Positions 27,101 through 36,200 of a stretch of 64,000 nucleotides of DNA are shown here, piece after piece. Each line of letters starts with the position of its first letter. Within the stretch, counting starts at the first letter, position 1. The DNA lies in NCBI GenBank assembly GCA_958299035.1, contig CATQJL010000001.1, positions 30,912,228 to 30,976,227 of the forward strand, written 5' to 3'. This stretch comes from Cylicocyclus nassatus. Its lineage: Eukaryota > Nematoda > Chromadorea > Rhabditida > Strongylidae. The position numbers and the translations under genes are program-made. Under the pieces are notes generated by a model. That model saw only the letters and a program-made list of their open reading frames with translations, was not told the DNA's origin and did no database searches.

Positions 27101-30100
27101 GAAAAGAGATATTAACGATTAAACATTCGATACATTTTTTTTTGGGACACCCTGTATATGGCAGCCGTTTTACGTCAAGAAAAGTACATCTTGTAGCGTA
27201 AGAATGCATCATGTGACATAAAATTCAGATCAAAACCAAGAATGGCTTTGTATTTACAGTACAGCAAAGTAGTCTCCCAATACTTTTGACGCACTGTATG
27301 TTTGCAGTAGCCTTAGAATAGAATTGACCTTGAGATTGTCAAAAGAGTCTCTAGCTTTTATGAGAATAGAGAAGGTTTTCGATGACATACATTTCGTTTG
27401 ATTGAAACAAATTGAATTTTCGAAGTGTTTGTTCTACATTCTTCTGGAAAGTAGAGCGAAACTGTTAGGTTCTCGACAACAACCTGTTGCGAAACAGCGA
27501 AGGTTTGAACTGGTACGGCACCTAAAAGACTGATACAAATTTGAAGTCAAAACTCCTTTGAAGCTCGGTCAAAGTTCACCTTCTGCGGACTTCAAAACCA
27601 TGAGAAAGACTTCCACATCTACATAAATGGATTCCCGGACTTTATAGCAAGTGTATAGTCCGCTATCGGAAACTGCCGCTTTCTTCTCAAACTTATATTT
27701 CGACGTTTCATTCCAGTCCTCGCTTAGTATTCTGCTCTCCTACATTTGCATCATTGAGATGATAATCAAAACTCCATTGCGTAAAGGATCATTTCGACAA
27801 AAGGGGAAGGCAGGCGCGGAGGACATCTGCAACAAATACTACCTCTTGCATGTCTGAGAAATGCGTACGGGTTGAAGCTGTCCGCGCCAGACCTTCCCTT
27901 TGGCGCCATTAGGTGTTCTACCCGGCTCAATCTAATATGCTTTTGGTAGAAATGGCGATGACAAAATCTTTTTTTCATATTCAAAGTACTTCTGTATTTG
28001 TACTAGGCTGATTCAAAGTACTGTGCGATTTTCAATTGCCTTGGTTTAGCGCAGCTATTTTCTTAGGGTTTTGCACTTATGGCACTGCCAAAACCGTCAT
28101 CTAGAAGTACTTGAAGTACTTTTCTTGCTGTTTCTAGTGCTTACTTAACGAATCAACTTTTCTGTAACGAAATTTTGAGCCCGAAGCAAAGTTGCCAAAA
28201 TGCAGTCATGCCCAAGAAAAAGTTTACATGAAGGGGAACTTCCGCAGTATTCGCAAAACTAAATTTATGATAACTTATAATGGTTGAGTGTGTAACGGGC
28301 TAACATAAGCATACTTTTCCTCCGGCGTAGAGAATGTCTTATTGAGTCGGTAAGAAAGTTTTTGGACATTTTCACGCGAAAATTGCTATTTCTCGGGTAA
28401 TAATGCATTCACGATCGCGAAAATTTGTAGTTGCACTCTCACGTATACGCGGCTTATATTTGTGCAGGTGGGAGGAGCTTAGGGTCAATAGGGGCGAAGT
28501 TTGCCTCCGATTATCTCATTTTTCCTGCTAATTAAGCTCAAATTCCCAAGACCTTGCATAACTGCATGTGAGTTCATGTCTACTATATATTGGAATATTT
28601 ACGAGTGTTACAGTGTTTACGGAAGGTAGAGTTCTAAGCTCTGTCAAAATCCTATGTCTTCGAACTTTCGCCTCTATTTTCACAGGATTCATTAGTCATG
28701 GTTGTGATTAGTATGGTCTTGTACATAGTGTTTGCTTTCCTTTATCCAGTGATGTACAGCATGCCCTATTGGTGCTTGCATCGAAGCATTATCTTTGTAT
28801 AAAGGCAATGTCCGAGAACTTTCTTACCAACCTAATAGTTTTCCAATTTTTTTCAAAGATAGAAGACAAACCCAGTTATTCAACAAGCGACAACAATCTA
28901 TGTATATATAGCGACGTGTGATGCATCCAATATTGCATATGCTAGAGCAAAGCGAGGGCAAGCAGGAATTGTCAGCTAATTGGCTTTTTTCGTTTGCGAC
29001 AGAAAAAATCAAAGTTGGAAATTCGGCATATTTTCGCATGCGGAGGAGGGCTCAAGTAATGGGTTTTTTTATTTGCTCGCAAAAATTTCTTTGCAGCAAA
29101 AATAACTCAAATTCTCTTTGACCGCAAAAAAACCTTTCAAGTATAGCCCATTTAATGATGGCAGCCAAATGAGTCTGTTCATCCTCATGTGGAAGCATTA
29201 GTAAGTTAAACTGGGCGGTTTTGGAGAATACCTTGCAGATTTCGAAAAATTCTCTTTTTTTTTCTGCCAGCCTTCCTTACCATGGCATATTCTATATTCT
29301 ATTTCTATACTCTATTTTCTCGAAGTTGGAGAGGGAAAACGGTTCTGTTTTTCTAGTCGTCGACGTTCAAACTATTCTTCCTGTGTACAACGAAAGCTCT
29401 CCGATCGCTTTGCTCAAGATTTTTGTACAGAGCAGCAGGACGGCAGAGACTGTTTTTGAAGGCAGCGTCTGGAAGATTTCGAACAAAACTTTTTCCGCTT
29501 ACCTGGGATTATTCTTCCCACTGATTTCGAAAAGCAGCTTGCAGAGTACGAAAATATCGAAACGGGCTGTTCCAGAAGTTGTTGTTTTCGAATATGAAAT
29601 CTTGCCGCCAAGGTCAAGACGCAGAGTCGTGGTGGGACCCTACTTCTTGACTTTGTGCGACATACAGACTCTGGCAATCGTTTGAAGAGGTGGGCAGGTC
29701 GCCAGGGCATCCCAATCGCCACTTCTGAAGCGGTATTATCGCTTCAGAAGCGGTGCAATGCCACTTGGGCTAAAGCTTTATCAGTGCGGGAGCCCCTATA
29801 CGCTAAATTTCATATCTGCTTCTAAGCTTGCTTCAAAATCTCCCGATTTGAAACATCCTAAGGGTCGTGACATATGCATTTTGCAGCAGAGCTCACTTAC
29901 AAACTGTGTGCAGGTCTGCGGAAAATTTCGATTTCCTGCGGTAAATTTGGAGCAGAGAGTGTCAGAAGGAGTAATTCCACAATTCGATCTTTCAGTTTCA
30001 AAGTCACCGCATTTCTACATCATACATTTTTATTTAAGCGAAGGGACGCATAAGAAATGAGAGAGAAGACTCTTGGATGAATTGTAGAATTCTTTGAGAA

Positions 30101-30713
30101 AAGTGTTTTCTTTTTGAACCACTATTCACAAAAGGGGCGTCAAACACTTGCATTAATTTTGTAACAATTCTCTGTTCGATTTCATTTTTTAAGGGTGCAC
30201 CACAGGTGTATACATAAAATTAAAAAAATAAAAAATAATAAAATTTAATAGTTTTATTTTATTTGCAGCACTGCCGTTTTTAACGTTCATCTGGCAATGC
30301 AATACAACAAATATTCATGTCAATGCAACAAAGCGAGGCTCCGCTCTCTTGAATTGCTCTTCGAGAAAGGCAACACATTTTGTTAAATCTGTTACGAGTG
30401 AGCAATAAGCATTAAACCAATGCTGGGTTGCTCGAGGCAAATGTCATTTTCTTGCAAAATAAAGAACGCATTTGCTGTGAGCATATATTATAGTATCGGA
30501 GGTTGCTAATGAACTTTTAAATAAGGCCCTTTATTATGGTTCCGACTTGCGGCCATAGTGGGAAGCGTTTGTAATGACTTACGTTATGCCTGTATGGAAC
30601 AAATAAAAAAGCTGCACGCCAAACTTTATAGTCGTTCCATCCCGGACAGCTGAGAACGGTTAACTGGTTTTCGAGAACGACCAATTGCGACGTAGAAAAT
30701 TCTCCGTATTTCC
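18061..30713 (-). CDS. Multi-exon gene encoding four tandem Ig-like domains (5' end not found)
   Basis: Nine exons join on the minus strand: 30713-30583, 27739-27580, 27521-27391, 25332-25167, 25109-24982, 22961-22808, 22725-22598, 18394-18232, 18170-18061. Lengths total 1,271 bp; with the one base due from a missing upstream exon this gives 424 codons including TAG. Exons alternate between a front-half Ig exon (B: V-V-E-N-Q-L...C...I-D-F-V-P-Y) and a back-half exon (A: E-S-E...W-N-E-T...S-D-S-G-x-Y-T-C...K-T-W-K-V). Domains are flanked by phase-1 introns and each is split by a phase-0 intron, the usual layout of exon-shuffled Ig domains. Ig domains mostly mediate extracellular binding, so a secreted or membrane protein is likely, but no signal peptide or membrane segment was found; the 5' exons may lie above 30.7 kb. 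I do not recognise the orthologue. The domain calls are strong; expression and exact ends are unproven. Confidence 0.8.
18232..18394 (-). CDS. Ig gene exon A4, back half of domain 4
   Basis: This 163-bp exon starts after AAATGCAG and ends at donor GTCGTC, phase 0 to 1. It reads E-S-E-V-I-N-D-K-W-N-E-T-T-E-C-K-F-E-K-K-A, then N-S-G-K-Y-T-C-L-R-F (the usual D of D-x-G is N) and K-T-W-K-V-L-E-V-F-L-T-V-L. Confidence 0.8.
19218..19268. repeat. Short perfect-like hairpin
   Basis: GACCATACAGTCGCACACAC is followed 12 bases later by its near reverse complement ending GTACGGTC. It abuts the left end of the TIR element at 19269. Confidence 0.6.
19269..20975. mobile_element. Second copy of the 1.49-kb TIR element, with a nested MITE
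   Basis: It matches 6587-8074 through ATACATAGAGCCATGTACTC, the CCGGGGCGAAGCCCCG hairpin (19352), GTTGTCAGTGCTCCT, GCGCGCTACCTCGCTACC and the end ACTATCGAAGGT. The left tip is diverged (CACACCCCCAAT). Subtracting the 205 bp of the nested MITE and its duplication leaves about 1.5 kb, close to copy 1. It lies in the last large intron of the Ig gene. Confidence 0.75.
20253..20454. mobile_element. 202-bp Tourist-like MITE (PIF/Harbinger type)
   Basis: The ends GGCCCCGGTCAGACTTCACG and its near reverse complement ending GGGGCC are flanked by TTA at 20250-20252 and 20455-20457. A TWA duplication and GG-starting ends are typical of PIF/Harbinger. The inner arms hold TCGCGAC repeats. Copy 1 of the host element lacks it. 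Confidence 0.8.
21697..22153. mobile_element. Palindromic element, family copy 1
   Basis: The left block AAACTCGATTTTGAGATTTT (21716) and right block CTCAAAATCGAGTTTTTGCC (22121) are inverted. GCTGAATCCGAAAATCCACA near 21760 is answered by TGTGGATTTTCGGATTCAGC near 22071. A second copy, truncated at the right, is at 47860-48200. A 176-codon minus frame across its right arm is not a gene. Confidence 0.75.
22598..22725 (-). CDS. Ig gene exon B4, front half of domain 4
   Basis: The exon lies between acceptor GTTTTCAG and donor GTAAGT (128 bp, phase 1 to 0). It reads A-K-P-I-Q-S-F-V-I-S-Q-L-V-V-V-E-N-Q-L, then A-V-L-C-C-P-E-C-K-K-Y and I-D-F-V-P-Y-G-H-N. It is the closest sister of B3. The next exon lies more than 4 kb away, across an intron loaded with mobile elements. 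Confidence 0.8.
22808..22961 (-). CDS. Ig gene exon A3, back half of domain 3
   Basis: This 154-bp exon starts after AACCTTCAG. It reads E-S-E-Y-F-S-W-N-E-T (sequon kept), then S-D-S-G-T-Y-T-C-L-R-W and K-T-W-K-V-S-E-I-S-L-M-V. The donor used by its siblings is mutated here. A GT a few bases upstream (GCAT then GTCAGA) keeps phase 1 and the frame into B4 and shortens the exon. Reading through would instead hit a stop after about 30 residues. Confidence 0.75.
23092..24036 (-). mobile_element. Tc1/mariner remnant (~945 bp) in an Ig gene intron
   Basis: The ends CAGTGTGTCCCAAAAGTCTT and, inverted, CAGGATGTCCCAAAAGTCTT are flanked by TA. The minus strand near 23400-23225 keeps the C-terminal part of a transposase (S-V-R-A-C-V-K-A-K then a stop). 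The DDE core is not recognisable. Confidence 0.7.
24522..24793 (-). repeat. tRNA-derived SINE, degraded copy
   Basis: On the minus strand it begins GGGACGAATGGCGTAGCG (decayed A box) and carries AGGCAATCCCGC where the B box should be. The body matches the better copy at 37606-37888 (TTACAGTGACTTG, CCCAGATTACT, TTGGTTGGC). It ends in the same TTTATCTTTTATTC tail. Confidence 0.65.
24982..25109 (-). CDS. Ig gene exon B3, front half of domain 3
   Basis: The exon lies between acceptor CCTTTTCAG and donor GTAGGT (128 bp, phase 1 to 0). It reads A-A-P-I-Q-S-F-A-V-S and then V-D-E-N-Q-L-V-T-L-N-C-L-E-C-G-K-Y, ending I-D-F-I-P-Y-E-R-D. It has the canonical B-strand cysteine plus a second cysteine three residues on, as in B4. 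The 57-bp intron before it is typical of nematodes. Confidence 0.8.
25167..25332 (-). CDS. Ig gene exon A2, back half of domain 2
   Basis: This 166-bp exon follows acceptor AATCTAG and ends at donor GTCAAA, phase 0 to 1. It reads E-S-E-F-I-S-D-D-W-L-A-T, so the W-N-E-T sequon of its siblings is lost. The F-strand motif D-S-G-R-Y-I-C-L-K-W and T-T-W-K-I-S-E-V-S-L-M-V-L-R-S-A-T are intact. It is separated from B2 by about 2.1 kb that contains a Tc1/mariner remnant. Confidence 0.8.
25746..27296 (-). mobile_element. Tc1/mariner remnant split by a palindromic MITE
   Basis: Inverted ends GTGCGTCAAAAGT near 25748 and ACTTTTGACGCACTG ending 27296, followed by TA, bound the element. The minus strand at about 26010-25850 keeps a transposase C-terminus (K-G-C-V-E-A-R-K-D-Y-F-K-S). 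The 678-bp MITE at 26477-27154 interrupts it. It lies in the intron that splits Ig domain 2. Confidence 0.65.
26477..27154. mobile_element. 678-bp palindromic MITE, copy B (nested)
   Basis: The ends CAGGGTGTCCCAAAAAAAAT and its complement ending GGGACACCCTG are flanked by TA on both sides. Inner sequence matches copy A (CCAAGAAGTCTTTTGCCTTG, AGAGCTGGCTTCAACTTAGA), and both arms are again present. Confidence 0.85.
27391..27521 (-). CDS. Ig gene exon B2, front half of domain 2
   Basis: The exon lies between acceptor TCTTTTAG and donor GTATGT (131 bp, phase 1 to 0), only 58 bp downstream of A1. It begins A-V-P-V-Q-T-F-A-V-S-Q-Q-V-V-V-E-N. The position of the canonical B-strand cysteine is phenylalanine (S-L-Y-F-P-E-E-C), though a cysteine occurs three residues later. 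The family ending is altered to I-Q-F-V-S-I-K-R-N. Confidence 0.75.
27580..27739 (-). CDS. Ig gene exon A1, back half of domain 1
   Basis: This 160-bp exon starts after AAATGTAG and ends at donor GTGAAC, phase 0 to phase 1. It shows E-S-R-I-L-S-E-D-W-N-E-T (an N-glycosylation sequon), then the Ig F-strand motif D-S-G-L-Y-T-C, then V-E-V-F-L-M-V-L-K-S-A-E. The K-T-W-K-V core seen in A3 and A4 is replaced by Y-V-D-V, so this is the most diverged A exon. Confidence 0.8.
28342..28835. mobile_element. 494-bp mariner-type MITE
   Basis: The left end TTGAGTCGGTAAGAAAGTTT is the inverted match of the right end, which reads TTAGGTTGGTAAGAAAGTTC on the minus strand. TA flanks both sides. The right end is close to the mariner end at 49815. 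There is no coding frame. Confidence 0.75.
29271..29685 (+). CDS. Unassigned open frame, possible exon
   Basis: A plus-strand frame follows a strong acceptor-like TTTTTTTTCTGCCAG. It reads about 138 residues without a stop, rich in hydrophobic and basic residues (for example V-F-L-V-V-D-V-Q-T-I-L-P-V-Y-N-E-S-S and V-V-V-F-E-Y-E-I-L-P-P-R-S). No domain was recognised and no clear donor follows. It lies antisense within the B1-A1 intron of the Ig gene. It may be chance or an old mobile element. Confidence 0.2.
30583..30713 (-). CDS. Ig gene exon B1, front half of domain 1
   Basis: The acceptor TTTTTCAG precedes the exon and the donor GTAAGTC follows it. It reads in phase 1 to phase 0 (131 bp). 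The B-strand cysteine lies in L-T-V-L-S-C, followed by P-G-W and the family ending F-V-P-Y-R-H-N. The matching back half (A1) is about 2.85 kb downstream. The upstream exon that should supply one base was not identified; an open frame just above it (30714-30807) offers no usable donor. Confidence 0.75.
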
Positions 30714-31431
30714 CTGAAAAACTAACTTTCGGTCGAATTTTGCAAAAGCAAAGCACTGTGCAATGAATTTCTCCCAATGCATTTGGCATAACTCGTACAG
30801 TTCCCATGAGTAGTTCTTTTTCATGATGTCATTCATTTTCCAAAAAATTGCAAGAAAATTGTAGAACTCACACGCTTATACTGATCTTTCACATGTCACA
30901 CACTTGAAAGCCCATACGTCGACATATGGAATTGCACGAGATATGCCTCAGAAGCATATGGAACTCATTTCTGCTCGATCGTACTTACACTACTGGTAAA
31001 TTTATGGCTGACTAGCCGGCATGCCCGGCTTCGCCGCATCGGGGGTTAACGGTTCAAAAAAAATTACTGAGCAAACTTGAAAGTTCAACATATATGCACT
31101 CTGGCTTCCTTCTATTTCCTAATACATGACATATCGCTGATTACATCGGTATTACAGCCCCACCCCATCGTGAAATGAAAATCAGTTACACCGCTATGTT
31201 TGTACGAAAGTTGGAGGCGGTTTGATATCAATCGACAAAAAATCATTTCTCTTCGAAATTGATTTAATAGAAGAAGTGGAAATTATGGTGCGAAAAGTAG
31301 CCTACCGGGAGGATCGTTGTCGAAAATATATGTGTGCAAAGTTTGGGCTGATTGGTCCACATACAAAAATTTTTGTAATGAACCCACCGACTGACAATTT
31401 ACCAATACTCAGCTTTATATATATACCACCA
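30714..31431. other. No gene recognised; region that should hold the Ig gene 5' exons
   Basis: No signal-peptide exon with a phase-1 donor could be chosen. A GC-rich hairpin CCCGGCTTCGCCGCATCGGG lies near 31024. Confidence 0.35.
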
Positions 31432-31602
31432 TTTGATTCAACTGGCTTGGCTTCGGGAAGGCGGGAATTCGTGACCTAATTAAGGCTAGGTAATGATCAG
31501 AGAGCACTCGCGCGTGAGAGACGCAGGTGCGTCGCGGGCGCGAGCGGCTTTGATTAGATCACAAAGCCCCGCCTTCTCGGAGCCAAGCTAACTGAATCAA
31601 AG
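31432..31602. mobile_element. 171-bp MITE, copy 1
   Basis: Ends TTTGATTCAACTGGCTTGGC and its inverted match ending CTGAATCAAA enclose CG-rich sequence (GCGTCGCGGGCGCGAG). Copy 2 is at 41579-41726 in the opposite orientation. Confidence 0.7.
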
Positions 31603-32019
31603 GTTATATATGTATAGATAACCAGGCTCAGGCGAGGGCGTCCAAAGTCATCTAGTGACGCTTGTACTGTTGATGGAAATGGCAAGAAAGAGTTACAATC
31701 AAGAAGTTGCTTTGAAACAATGAGGAATATTCTCGATCCAAAAAAGTGAAGGAAAAATCATTAAAGTTTTGAATGTCAATGTCTTCGCGAAAGCTAGCTA
31801 GATAATCAACGGTTGCTGCATGGAGCGACTGCTAATTATAAACAACAAAGTGCCAGATGTGCGAAAAAGTGCGAAGTTAACACGTTTTTGGACCGCCTGC
31901 AGTCACCAACTTCGTAACACCTTTGAACCCAGCATAAATTTTATTGAAATCTAGCAATGTCAATGTATAAAGAATTGGGGGAAAGTCCTTGAACACGTAT
32001 TTTCATCGTAATGATGAAG

Positions 32020-32611
32020 CTAACAAGGGAATGTTCAGAAGTCGAAGTGGCCAATCCATACAGTCTGCATACCATTAGATGCAGCATAAAACGCAGACTG
32101 TAAATATATCTCCCTTATCTGGAGAGCGCTTCTGTGGACGAAATTATAAGCCGTTGAAAGCCATTATTTTGCTAAGAAATTGTGCGTGTAAAGCGCAAAC
32201 TTGACTGTACAAAGTCATCCTCGGCTTAACGCTTGACCAAAACACGCAACTAGGTCACTTCATATAACTTGTACCTAGAGGTGAGTTGAAAGAGCAATAA
32301 TGTGCCTAATTTCGCAAATTTTGTGTATAGGCTGCTGCATGACGAAGGCGCAATATCGCGCATGAGGTGCGGGATCCACAACGGTGAGGATACGCGCGCG
32401 TCGCGTTCGCGCACGCTGAACTTATATCGCCATTGCGCCTTCGTCATGGCAGCAGCCTTTACGTTTTTTGCAGTAAAATTGCTCATAACTTCGTCTACAA
32501 AGGCGCCCTGCCGTTATGGAATACAGATTTAAAATCAGCAATCTATGGCACATCGAATGGTTTGCAGCTTGTATGGACTGTTCACTTCGATTCTGATCAT
32601 TTCCTTGTAAG
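32020..32611. mobile_element. Palindromic MITE, family copy 2, with nested hairpin
   Basis: It matches 1677-2136: CAGAAGTCGAAGTGGCCAAT at the left, GCTAAGAAATTGTGCGTGTA in the body and an inverted right arm ending near 32611. About 130 bp of unrelated hairpin sequence (32328-32458) interrupts the middle. Confidence 0.75.
32328..32458. mobile_element. Nested hairpin MITE (~130 bp)
   Basis: GGCTGCTGCATGACGAAGGC near 32331 pairs with GCCTTCGTCATGGCAGCAGC near 32436. The centre is CG-rich. It is absent from the sister copy at 1677-2136. Confidence 0.7.
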
Positions 32612-32639
32612 CAATATGATTACATGAAATCAATAAATA

Positions 32640-33030
32640 ATGTTTACTCAACTCTTCTACATAAAATTAACTTTATAATTCGAAAGATCCTCCTTAACAC
32701 GAACACAAGCTCGGAAAGCTGGGGTACGCTGTTCATGGTGGCCCGGAAATGCTCCACATCGACTTCCTCCCACGGCTTCCAAAGAGCACATCGCAGAAAG
32801 TCCACAGTCTTGCATGAGTGAGTGCAAGGTTTGGCCTAAAGATCTGACCACACGCTGTGGTCGAGAGTATTCAGATTCGGCCAATCGGAAGCCTTTCCGC
32901 AAAGTATTGAAGTCCATAACTTGCTTTGGAGCCATGCTTGAGCAATCTATACTGCTGGGAGCACCAATCGCTCCCGACAAATGGGTATTGGTTTACACCA
33001 ACGATTCCTTCTTCAGGATGTTATACACAT
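32640..33030 (-). pseudogene. Tc1/mariner-like transposase C-terminal remnant
   Basis: The minus strand shows a transposase-like C-terminal arrangement across more than one frame, including E-E-V-D-V-E-H-F-R-A-T-M-N-S-V-P-Q-L-S and a further V-R-V-K-E-D-L-S segment after a frameshift. This fits the tail of Tc1-like proteins, but no DDE motif is intact. Confidence 0.4.
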
Positions 33031-33211
33031 ACATAGCAGTGTCTACCCTGATGCCCTGAAACACAAAAATCAGCAGCACCTTGCTGTCGGAAGCAATCGC
33101 CGCGCAAACCCTTACAGAAGCCGGATGACCTTCCTTCTACGTCAACCCTTACTATTGGCTTCTTTGGGCAATTCACTGATAATATTATAATCTTCTAACG
33201 TACCGCCAAAC

Positions 33212-36200
33212 ATGTCCTCATTAGTGCGAAAAGCATTAGCTTACCGCCAGAAAGTCGTGGTCACTCTACAGCAGCTGACAATCCTCAAGCGTCGCAAGTC
33301 GATCAGATTATTTCCACTCTTCGTCGCAAATAAGAAGTTGGGAATGACACGCGGTTTACCAGAAAATCACCCAAGCATATGTGAACTCAACACGAACATT
33401 TTCAAAGTAATGATCAAAGAAAAGCAGTGTACGCTATACTCGGACCTGCTAAAGCGTCGAACAAGAGAAGTCACGCCGGCGATATTTGAGTGTTAACATG
33501 TGGTTGAGGAGCGAAAGCCGCGTCAAAACAGATGTGCGACTCCTTGCGATTCGAAGCCAAAATCACACTTGGACATTGACAGGTAGAAAAGCTGGCCTTC
33601 ACGAGGAATTCCTCATTAAACTCAAGCCTGGAGACACCAACATGCCCTATCTTCTATGGCTTAATCAAAGGCGCAAACTCCCTTTGCTCGAATTGCAATC
33701 TGTGCCTGCAAAAATCTATAAGATACGACCCATTGTCAGTTGTACCAATGGGCTAAAGGATCAAATGTCTTAGTTCCTTGTTCAAACTGTCAGCCAACTC
33801 TTGAATAGGACACCAGCCCACTTGAGCAGCACGAATCCTTTCCTGGAATTACTGCGCCAAACGAGGTTTAATGAGAATTGCGTGTATGAGACTTTCGATG
33901 TCAACTCTTTGTATACAAATGTATCCATTGGGAGCGTAAGCACTATCTGAAATGCTGAACCCAGATGGCTCAACCATGATGATGTAGGGTCTCAGCAAAA
34001 CGGCCTCGCAACGCTCATTAAAGAATGCTTCAGCTGCAATTTTTTTAAATGGTCTGGAAAGTAATACGCGCAGATTAGAGGGCTGCCAGTGGGCCAAAGA
34101 TTAGCACCCGTATTAGCAATTTGCTACACAAGCAAGATAGAACAACCTATGCTTTTCAGAAGCCCGCTTATGTACTGCAGGTATATGGACGATTGTTGTA
34201 TTGTAACATCCACACAGTCCGAGATGAACCAATGCTTCAATATACTAAATCAACAATCGCAGTACATAAGCTAAATAAAAGAAAAAAAGCGTAACGGGTG
34301 GCTCGCCTTCTTGAATACGGAATTGATGATGAGTAAAGGCTCGGTTACCATCAAATGGTATTGCAAAAAAAGAAAAACATAATTGTGCACGCAAAGTCCG
34401 CACATCCGATGACTGTCAAGCGAGCTGTCATTCACAACTTGTTTAGGACGGCAAAGAGCATCAGAGTGGCCGACGTGGAAGAGATGAATTGGCAGTAACG
34501 ATTACGACTTCAAATAGATGTACAATGCAGCTCAAACGTTTAAGAAGAACTCCAAAAAGATGGGTGGACAGAGTATCAACAGGGTACCTCTGTGCCTTTC
34601 ATTTCCGAACGAATCACTCTAACCATTAAACAATGCTTTGATACTTGGGTATATTCGAAATTTTCTATCAAATGACCGAATATCGAATAAATTCGAAAAT
34701 AAAAAATCTCGAATAAACGAATATCGAATGAATTCGAGATTTAAAAATTTTTGAATGAGAATCCCGAATAAGATCGGAAAATCAAAAATTGTAATATAAG
34801 TTAGATTAAATAGATAATTAGATAAAATAGATTTTCTTTTCAATCAGCACCCTCATTCACCTCCCTGTACCAACTCCCAGCCTCGTAGCTCAAAATATTT
34901 TTCCAAAAAATCAACAATATCGATAAAATAAAATTTTATAAATAATCAGCACCCTTCCTTACCCTCGGGTGTATGTCGAAAGGCGCGCGTTTCGGCAAGC
35001 GTTGTTGCCAGAAGGGTTTTGTACTCTACAAAACCGAGGTTTCCAAACTTCTAAAGTTTTGTCATCATATCAAAAATAGTAACAGAACTTTACTAGTTGA
35101 ATCCCGGAAGTACTAAACCAATTTTGAACATTTTTCCTGGTTTTTCTGATTAGTGACAATCGATCAATACGCGCCATTCGACCGTCTCCCTCCTTACCCT
35201 CCCCCCCCTGTACCAAATCCCAGCCCCGTAGCTAGCATCTTGTAACCGGTAAATCGCGTACGACGTGAAGTATGTGGCCTGCATAATCAAAGCTCACATT
35301 TCTCAAAGTGCACCTTCTTTGTCCGGCTTTAGCCTTTACCATGGTTCATAGGCTGATAGCTCAGGGTGTTAAAGTGTACCTGCAAGCCACCGTGAAAATC
35401 TTGGATGCACTGTGATAACAGAACTATTATGTACTATCCACTAAACAAAACCTTATTGCAAGATGATATAACTGCAAATTTCACAATCGTCTAATACCCA
35501 CTACACTTGCGATGTCCTTTACTCAAACACCATTTCGCAAAAAAATCTCTGAGGTAAATCTCAACGGGGATGTACTTACATACGAGCCTTAATGCTGCTT
35601 CGAAGGATAAACGAGCATAACTTCTTATTTTAACTGGGCCTGTACTTATACATGTTTGGAACGCGTGCTTTACATTGTCGGAAATAATTGGTAAGCATAA
35701 TGGAATCCTGGCACCAGTTTGGCAATCTTCAGCACTTCTTAAATGCCTAGGTTTTGACGAGGAATAGCCATTAGAGGCTGCTATCTCATTTGCCAGCTCG
35801 AGGGACTCTTGTCGTGCACACTCCCCATTGCAGACTTCGATTGCCGTCCTCTACATGTTCCGCAATACTGCTCGCTTAACAGCGGCCGGATGGCCGAATT
35901 TTGCGTGTAAGGCGATGCTCTTGGAGCTCTCTTTGCGATACCATTTCACTCGTATCCTACCGTTATTTAGCATTGGCTGGGCGTACCGTTATTTAGCATT
36001 GGCTTCAAATAGGAGAGCCAACCGTTTCGGGGTGCTAAAACAGATGGCAATCGCAGGTGCTAACCTTTGCCCCACTACCAACCCTCTCAACTGCTGTGAG
36101 TAGTATATGCCTGACCATTTGAAAATATTGCAGTTAAGACATTTTTTGATCAGATTATATGCGCTTTACTGAGCAGATACGTCGAGATGGTGTTACCATG

